64,000 nt of DNA from Trileptium ribeirensis (taxonomy: Eukaryota > Nematoda > Enoplea > Enoplida > Thoracostomopsidae), in NCBI GenBank assembly GCA_030248225.1, contig JASANE010003224.1, forward strand, positions 56,978-120,977, given 5' to 3'. Within the stretch, counting starts at the first letter, position 1. The number at the start of each line of letters is the position of its first letter. A program made the translations under genes and the position numbers. The notes beneath the pieces were generated by a model. It worked only from the letters and a program-made list of their open reading frames with translations, searched no databases and was not told the DNA's origin. Shown one piece after another: positions 57,241 to 64,000 of the stretch.

Positions 57241-58079
57241 ATATTAAATCAATACCTCGGATCCTTCTCGAGATCCGGGTAAAATTTCTATCTAATCCCT
57301 AGGGTAGTTCTCGAGATACATCAAATTTTCACTCCAAGTGAGCTATCCCGCTCACCGGGCATTGGGTCAGTATGTCTAAGCGTGGTCCGATACACGTTTT
57401 ATCTTGTGGATGATATCTGGAGTACTACTATTGGGTCACGAAAATCTTAACTACGTGCTTAAAGTGGCTTATATTCTACTAAGTCCAAATGTTCCAGAGT
57501 TCCTAACAAAACATAAAATAAGCGGACGAACGGGCGTCCGAAGAAATCGTAAATCGAGTAATATCTGGAATAAAACCATAGGTAACACTTGATGTACAAA
57601 ACGATATGACTTGACCAAGGATACTTCGGAGTTTCTATTGATGATTTCCTATCAAAAGTCTATTTTATTTAACCTCGGTCGGCTCAAAGATTACTTTTTT
57701 TGTCCTAACTCGACTCAGGGAAATTTAATCGCGAAGCGAGGGTCGCGTTCGTTTGTGCCCTAACACATCGACCGAGGGAGGTTCAGTAGGACTTCAGCCA
57801 TCTAATTAAATGGTGTGATCGGCTAACCACGACTACGTGCCTGCGGGACGAGCTAGGACGGGCAGGGCTAAGAGGTAAATAGCAGCATGGACAGGGAGTC
57901 CATGGAGGCTTAAGCTTACGGCTAATCAATGTGAGTTACTCGGTCCTATCGTAACAACTCTCCTATCCTACTTCGCTACGGTTCGGTGGCTACACCATGA
58001 ATCCCTGTCCACACTTACGTTGACGGGCCTTGGTTCGACGTCCATCCAATCGCAACATCCAGTCGGTAAAACCATAAAG

Positions 58080-58215
58080 CAAGAGCAGATCGATAAAGTG
58101 AAAACAATAAAGTTTATAAGCGTCAGAGTCGGTCTGCAAAACGTCCGAACACTGCGCTGCCGAAGTCGCACTGAACTCTGCAGAGTGATTGCAACTCTGC
58201 TTAAATACTAGAATT
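58080..58215 (+). pseudogene. Possible LINE (RTE-type) endonuclease start
   Basis: The frame KTIKFISVRVGLQNVRTLR followed by TELCRVIATLLKY resembles the start of RTE/CFDP2-like AP endonucleases (usual form: ATWNVRTL, then an ELxxxLxxY segment ahead of the catalytic E). The frame stops at TAG 58,209-58,211, and no later endonuclease motif was read. Similarity is limited to about 35 residues. Confidence 0.4.
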
Positions 58216-59089
58216 TAAAATTTTCGAACTTTCGAGACCGTTGGAGTGCTTATTCAGCACTTTTGGGGCGATGTGACCCCATTTCTAAGTCTTTAGATCA
58301 ATACTGTTATCTGAACAAATTCCGATCATTTTTGAACACATTTTCTGTCCAAATTTTAGATCATTAATATGATTTATTTATTTCAGTTTAATACAAAACT
58401 TTCCCTAGCTTAAGCTAAACTTTCTGCAAATTTCTAGCAAACTGCATATAACGCTATATTCGCTTAAGGAAAAACCGTACGTCTAACGTTCAGACAAATA
58501 TGCCGCTACTGTTAAAGCACTGTAACTTGTCGAGGTCAAGAGATCAACTTTATATAAACTAACTATAAAACATCCGTCAATCCACAAATTAATATAAATT
58601 ATATTTTAACTACTGGCTTTACTTAACAGCTTTGTAGTACCGCTTTTATATAAACTTCCAAACTTTATATTTCTTTTACATTAAAGCTTCGCTGATAAGA
58701 AGCTCATATGCAACCTGCAATACAACTAGCTGAAACTAATATAATTTTATAAAGTTTTCTCCAAAAGTTTTATATAAATGCGTATTAACTTAATATCAAT
58801 ATGTACTCCTTTAACATAAAGAAACGCGGTTTATGTAAACAAAAGAAAGAAAGGCGAAGGCAAAGAATAAAAAAGGCGCAGCTCCTTCAGAGATGGCCGA
58901 AATGCCACGAAAGCCTAGGATTCGGACTCAGCATATCCGTCCAAGCATTCTAATATGTAACAGGACCGCGTTCGGTCGATAGGGGGGAAATAGGCTCTCG
59001 GGGAGGGTCCATGCCAAATTTTTTTCAGGGTAGGGTGTTTTAAACAGCTCCCGAGAATGCGGGGCATATTTTTCTGGGGTGTTCTATAT
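58216..59089. other. A+T-rich DNA, nothing recognised
   Basis: 58,370-58,830 is very A+T-rich with repeated TTTATATAAA words. There is no open frame of note and no paired repeat. Confidence 0.5.
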
Positions 59090-59097
59090 ATATTTGG

Positions 59098-60299
59098 CAG
59101 GGAATAACCGGAACCGAAATTTGCCGGAACCGGAACCGTCCATTTAAACCGGATCCGGAACCGGAACTTGGTCTTCGAAATTTATATGTAGCAAAACAGA
59201 TGATGGAAGAAATGAAGGTATAGTGGATTTAAAATGCATTAAAAATAACTTTTACATTAAACTTAATGTATTGCGATGGTATTATTGCCTTTCTGAAACT
59301 TTAAAGAGACTGAGGAAGCTGATAATGTTTATTTATCCATCAAATATGTCGGTTTTTGGACATTCAGAGCAAAAAATGTCTTCCACTATATATACACCAT
59401 TGCTGTCTATCCACTATATATACACCATTGTTCGTATACTGCGTCACATCGAATGTGCTTACAAAGCTTGGAGCGTAGAATACACAGTTTCGCTCTGTCT
59501 CCAGTCGCCTCCCTTTACTACACATACGTTTGTTGCATGTTCTTCTGTAGGAAACTTAAAATTATTGGTTTATATGATTCTAAGAGAAAATAATAGATGG
59601 AAGGTAATTTTCTGATCAGTAGTCAGAGACACTGTTTAGGCTAGTGTTGGACAAACAATACCCGGCAGTTAGATCATAATAACTTATTATGATAACTTTC
59701 TAATCAGAATGCTATAAACGAGACACTGTGGTGCTGCTCGCACAGTTTCAATAAACACAGTTCATTGCCAAGAAAGCAGTTTCTAGCTGCGTTGGAGATA
59801 CGTTAGTTTACTTCAATTTAGACTGATTTGCCAAGTTTACAAGCGCACTGGCGGGTGCTTGACGCAATTTATGTTAGCCAAGCATTCCCTAAGTACTTCT
59901 GCGTAAGCCATACTCTGTTACCGAGTTGGACCGGTTTAATTCAAACGTATCCCACAGACTTCTGGGTGTATAAAATAGCTGCTACAAGCATCGACCTGGC
60001 TTTGATTTAACAAACTCCTGCAGGTTATTATGAAAAAATCCTGCTCAAATTATGTGCCCTACTTACGTTTCACACAGCAAATTGGTTAGTTAATCTTTTC
60101 TTTTGCTTGGTTGTATTGGAGCTTGATTATTGTATAATATATATTACATATGTTTGGATTACAGGATGAAGCAAAAACGTGGAAAATTTCAAACAAAATT
60201 TTTAAACCGGAATTCTGGTTCCGGTATGGTTTTTGCCCTTTGCCGGAACCGCAACTGGAACACGATTTTCGCCGGAACCGGAATTCCGGTTACTCCCTG
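59098..60299 (+). mobile_element. hAT-type non-autonomous element D, copy 2
   Basis: 1,202 bases beginning CAGGGAATAACCGGAACC and ending GGAATTCCGGTTACTCCCTG, i.e. inverted ends CAGGGARTAACCGGAA. They are flanked by a perfect 8-base duplication ATATTTGG (59,090-59,097 and 60,300-60,307). Eight-base duplications and CAGGG ends are hAT features. It is collinear with 24,959-26,140, and one stretch (TCCACTATATATACACCATTG) is duplicated in this copy only. No transposase is encoded. Confidence 0.9.
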
Positions 60300-60309
60300 A
60301 TATTTGGGT

Positions 60310-61470
60310 TAGTCTCGACAAGGGGAATCTAATGAGGGGTTACACGCCGGTCGGGGCGTTAATCCAAGTTTTTCCATGGGAAAGGGTATCTAAAAGTGGG
60401 CACAGCGGCACCGGTCCGGGCTCAAATTAAAGCCTCGGATCCAGGGATCATACACATATTTTTGTGACTAACATTCGTTAAGTTATTTAATTGTGTCCTA
60501 TTCGCTTATATATACTTATCACAAGTCCGTGGATCCGGGTCGGATCTCCACGAAACCGGTCTCATTAGAAAGTCCGTAAAATTTCCTATAAAAAATGTTA
60601 AGTAATAAATTTGTGATTTCCCAACGGTTCCGGAGTTATGGGCCGGAGCCGATACTTTTGATACCAAATTTTCATTTTATCTTTCATTTCGACCAGCGAC
60701 AATGAACGCTGGTAATTGATATTTTATTTATCTTCTAAGATTACCAGTGTTGTGGTGCATATTGAACACTGGGAATTTTAATATTTTAGGTTTGAACTTA
60801 TATATTTCAGGAAATTTACTCAATTGCTGTTCGCTTTCGGGCGACTAGCCATATTTTTGTGGTCCTCATTCGTGAGGACGGTCACGACGGGTATCCGTCA
60901 CGGCCAGTCTTTCCTACGACATTTTGCAGCAAGTTTCGCAGTCCTACCATGCTGGGTAGGGCTATTCCTGCCTATATACATATATATTGGGTTCAGCGGG
61001 GGAGTCGTACCGTCCTATAATTTTCCACGAATCGAGTACGGCACGAGCTCACCATACTCGCGATTTCAACGTACAAAAACGCTACTTTACGAACGCAATA
61101 ATCCCTAGAATTTTCCTTAAAAATCCTCCTAAGCAAGACAAATTATTTCCTATTTCTGGTGCCTCCAAACTGGTACATTACAACTACAAGGTACGATAAC
61201 AGATACAATTATTTTGATATAACTGACATGAAATTACAACAATTAGTGGCGCTTTTATGGCCAACAACACGATAAATATACGACGAATATATACGTTCGT
61301 GATGAATGATACAACATGTCATTGCAACTGTAAGAATGGTACAAAATTCTGGGCCTCTACCAGTACAACATACGGTATAAATATAAAGGTCATAAACGGT
61401 ATAAAATCATAATGAATTACAGGTGCTTTTATGGCCTTTACAATGCGAAAATATGGTATGAACACAGTAC
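60310..61470. other. No gene seen
   Basis: Resembles the 54-57.5 kb stretch in word use, with inverted GTCCTCATTCGTGAGGAC near 60,860-60,880. Short open frames have no family resemblance. Confidence 0.4.
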
Positions 61471-61480
61471 TACAATAACA

Positions 61481-61482
<2 letters not shown>

Positions 61483-61511
<29 letters not shown>
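61483..61511. repeat. (TA)n microsatellite
   Basis: An uninterrupted TA run. A second TA/GATA run lies at about 61,671-61,704. Confidence 0.9.
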
Positions 61512-61513
<2 letters not shown>

Positions 61514-62134
61514 GAATCGGACTGCCAAACGGTGTACGTATACCTGAAAACATGTACGAGTGGCGATGGTAATTCCAATAAATATTCGATGCGATCATGA
61601 TAATATGAACAAATTATATAACATGTGCCTTTATGGCCATAACAACATGGTTACAACAAACAGTGGTAGTATATATATAGATAGATAGATATATATATAT
61701 ATACGCGATTTAAGTATACCAACGAGCCTTTATGGCCCTCCTATCAATAATTATCTAACCATAGGTATACATTCGATAAAACAGTTCGACGATTCTTCAT
61801 CCCTAAAACGTTAATTACGACATCCATTCGGATCGCGAAAAACTGTCGGCTGTGCGGGCCGAACTATGACGAAAGTCTTTAGTTCGTAGCGATGTTAATG
61901 GACGTAACGATTCGTGATTTGTACTATCTATATACATAGAAATAGGGTGACGGCAGAGCTTTACCATCGGTACGTATATACGGGGAAAATCGACTTATAT
62001 TCGCCTGCGCATAGAGAGGGGTTATGTATTGGTTCTAAACCCATTTATGTACGTATTCTGGTGCTACAGTGGGTTTCGTACCCGATTGGGTTATTTCCAT
62101 GAGGTGTTCTACGTTGGGGGACATTCGCAATTAA

Positions 62135-62440
62135 ATTCGAAAATGTTGACCATTACGCTATGGCCAGGATTATTAGGGAGTTCGCCAAAATGTGGGCCAT
62201 TACACTGTGGACAGAATTATTGGTGTTCGACAAAATGTTGGCCATTATACTATGGACAGGTTTATTTGAGTCTTCGTCTAAATGTTGGCCATTGGACTGT
62301 GGCCAGGATTATTGGGGAATTTATAAATGTTGGCCATTGGAGTGTGGCTAGGATTATTGGGGAATTTATAAATGTTGGCCATTGGAGTGTGGCCAGGATT
62401 ATTGTAAATGTTAGCCACTAGAGTGTGGCCAAGATTATGG
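62135..62440. repeat. Minisatellite, 45-base and longer units
   Basis: Units of TGTTGGCCATTGGAGTGTGG followed by CCAGGATTATTGGGGAATTT and ATAAA. The last two full units are almost identical, and the earlier ones (from 62,135) are longer and diverged. Unit lengths divisible by three keep a frame open (62,029-62,421), which I regard as incidental. Confidence 0.85.
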
Positions 62441-63008
62441 GTTTTCGCTAAAAGTTTGCCATTAGGCTATGGTCAAGATTAATCCACCTCGTAACGATCC
62501 GTATGGATCTGTTACATATGTAATTCAGCGTTCGCTATGGTGTGCGTAGGTACATATGTATTAAAGTTGGTCATAGCTTTATAATCGATTTTAGCAACCG
62601 ATAGTTATAATAACTGAAGTTATTTTAGACAATCACAATCGTTTACGTCCTTTCCTCGCCTCTCTTACTGAGCGTACATAGGACAGCGTTAGCTCAGGGC
62701 TTTAATGAGTAAGGTAGGTTTTAGGCGTTGCTCATGCACTGTTCAGTGGAGTAAAACATGGGCAACACTTAGAACACAAAAAACGAACGTAATGTTGCTC
62801 TTTTATAAACACCGCAACGTTCGTCATCTTTTCACGCTCATTTCTGTGTAGTTAGCTGGTATGTCCACAGTCTTCCAAAAAGAGGGAAGTTTACATTATA
62901 ATGTGGGGGGCTCCTTGTTCATTTATGGGGTTCAAATTGGAGAGACGATCAGTCAAACATTCATAACAATCAGTAGAACGGTAATAATGATTTATTTATT
63001 TGTTTCAG

Positions 63009-63200
63009 GCACGACGACGTCGACATTTTCATTACCACTATATGGCTCGAAGAGATGTTGTCGAGGGTACAGTTAGGTACCACAAACGGCAGAAGGGGCT
63101 GCTTTGCTGCAGATGCCCAGGATTGCACACAAAGCGACAATGGGGACCGACAGTGGAACAGTTCTGTTCCGAATTTAGACGAACCGGCTGTACGTTATAG
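63009..63200 (+). CDS. Phase-2 exon, longest of the series
   Basis: 192 bases from ATTTATTTGTTTCAG to GTAAGG, phase 2-2. It encodes HDDVDIFITTIWLEEMLSRV, then a Gly/Arg segment, CFAADAQDCTQSDNGD and a tail ending NLDEPAVRY. The first part again looks like an amphipathic helix, as in the 15,544 and 26,704 exons. This may be the first coding part of another gene that continues beyond the window. A longer overlapping frame from ATG 62,861 runs straight through the acceptor and is treated as a shadow. Confidence 0.66.
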   Translation, partial: ARRRRHFHYHYMARRDVVEGTVRYHKRQKGLLCCRCPGLHTKRQWGPTVEQFCSEFRRTGCTL

Positions 63201-63261
63201 GTAAGGCAGTGCAATAATATAATTATGTTGCGAAAATGTTTTTGAACTTAAGAAAAACCGT

Positions 63262-63345
63262 GCACAAGGAGTGAGTAAAAATTATGAATCATTGTGCTCA
63301 AAGAGTGAGTAAAAATTTATGAAACATCGGGCTCAAAGCATGAAC
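63262..63345 (-). repeat. 35-base satellite, inverted units
   Basis: Two and a half units reading AAGAGTGAGTAAAAATTTATG and AACATCGGGCTCAAAG, the reverse complement of the array that follows. Confidence 0.8.
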
Positions 63346-63477
63346 ACAAAATTTTGAACAATTAGAACTTCGAACCTGTTTGCATGCGCTAAAATTCAAT
63401 ACAAATTACCAATATTTCTGGGAATGAAAATTTGTCAAGTTTTGAAAGATGGTGCATTTTAAACACAAATATCGCTA

Positions 63478-64000
63478 TAAAATTTTTAGTCACCTCTTGA
63501 GCACGATGTTTCATAAATTTTTACTCACCTCTTGAGCACTATGTTTCATAAATTTTTACTCACCTCTTGAGCACGATGTTTCATAAATTTTTACTCACCT
63601 TCTTTGATGCCGTTGTTTCATCAATTTTTCACCTCTAGAGCACGATGTTTCATAAATTTTTACTCACCTCTTGAGCACGATGTTTCATAAATTTTTACTC
63701 ACCTCTTGAGCACGATGTTTCATAAATTTTTACTCACCTCTTGAGCACGATGTTTCATAAATTTTTACTCACCTCTTAATTCATTTTTGCCCAGCACAAT
63801 GTTTCATAAATTTTTGCTCACCTCTTGAGCACAATGTTTCATAAATTTTTACTCACCTCTTCAGCACGATGTTTCATAAATTTTTCCTCTCCTCTAGATC
63901 ACGATGTTTCATAAATTTTTACTCACCTCTTGAGCACGATGTTTCATAAATTTTTACTCACCTCTTGAGCACGATGTTTCATAAATTTTTACTCACCTCT
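63478..64000 (+). repeat. 35-base satellite array
   Basis: About 15 units of CTCTTGAGCACGATGTTTC followed by ATAAATTTTTACTCAC, running off the right window edge. Most units are nearly identical, with diverged units near 63,600 and 63,780. Together with the inverted units at 63,262 it forms an inverted arrangement around a 130-base spacer. Confidence 0.93.

Noticed and set aside
62029..62421. 130-residue ORF with repeating WPL/CGQ motifs
   Set aside because: It is a translation of the minisatellite; it stays open only because unit lengths are multiples of three.
62861..63076. ORF from ATG 62,861 as the start of the gene at 63 kb
   Set aside because: It runs through a strong TTTGTTTCAG acceptor, continues in the wrong frame for the open block behind it, and its sequence is low-complexity hydrophobic.
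1..64000. tRNA, rRNA and CRISPR features
   Set aside because: No cloverleaf with a proper T-loop and anticodon, no rRNA-like conserved block, and the tandem arrays have no unique spacers.

Overview
The window looks like gene-poor, AT-rich nuclear DNA from an invertebrate animal. Genes are split into short exons by long introns. Relics of many element classes are interleaved: a CR1/Jockey-like LINE, a possible RTE-type LINE, a Ty3/Gypsy integrase, hAT-like, PIF/Harbinger-like and Tc1/mariner/pogo-like DNA elements, and several minisatellites. I cannot name the species; an arthropod fits best, but that is inference. No convincing tRNA, rRNA or CRISPR array was seen, and nothing looks bacterial.

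Bases 1-2050 are visibly richer in G+C than the rest. They carry two tandem copies of one unusual protein architecture: a NADAR (YbiA-like N-glycosidase) domain followed by a region that reads as an SGNH/GDSL-hydrolase fold lacking the nucleophile serine. The first copy is cut by the window edge and broken around a poly(C) tract. The second is intact, starts 37 bases after a TATA box and has a 35-base intron. Bases 2-14 kb are mostly repeats and retroelement relics: a minus-strand LINE reverse transcriptase at 8.5-10.6 kb and a plus-strand Gypsy integrase at 11.9-13.1 kb.

The main finding lies on the plus strand from about 15.5 to 63.2 kb. About twenty short open blocks (39-192 bases) are bounded by splice-site consensus. 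Every internal block is a multiple of three and starts and ends in codon phase 2; three blocks that reach a stop also start in phase 2. Consecutive blocks join without a stop at all but one junction, which suggests a cluster of related genes: about 15.5-30.4 kb, 31.0-31.6 kb (or joined to the next), 34.7-48.4 kb, 51.8-53.6 kb, and one starting near 63 kb. Two pairs of exons are clearly paralogous. The predicted protein is rich in Ser, Thr, Glu, Asp and Asn with scattered Cys, and I recognise no known domain. All-phase-2 small-exon genes are known from the bicycle effector family of aphids, phylloxerids and scale insects; that parallel is structural only, because no CYC motif or signal peptide is visible.

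The introns and intergenic DNA hold the mobile elements. Two hAT-type copies (24,959-26,140 and 59,098-60,299) each have their own perfect 8-base target duplication. A PIF/Harbinger-type pair (29,879-30,209 and 46,606-46,931) lies in opposite orientation. TA-flanked MITEs occur at 37,417-37,588 and 40,701-40,862. There are also minisatellites of 34-35, 44, 45 and 35 base units, the last running off the right edge.
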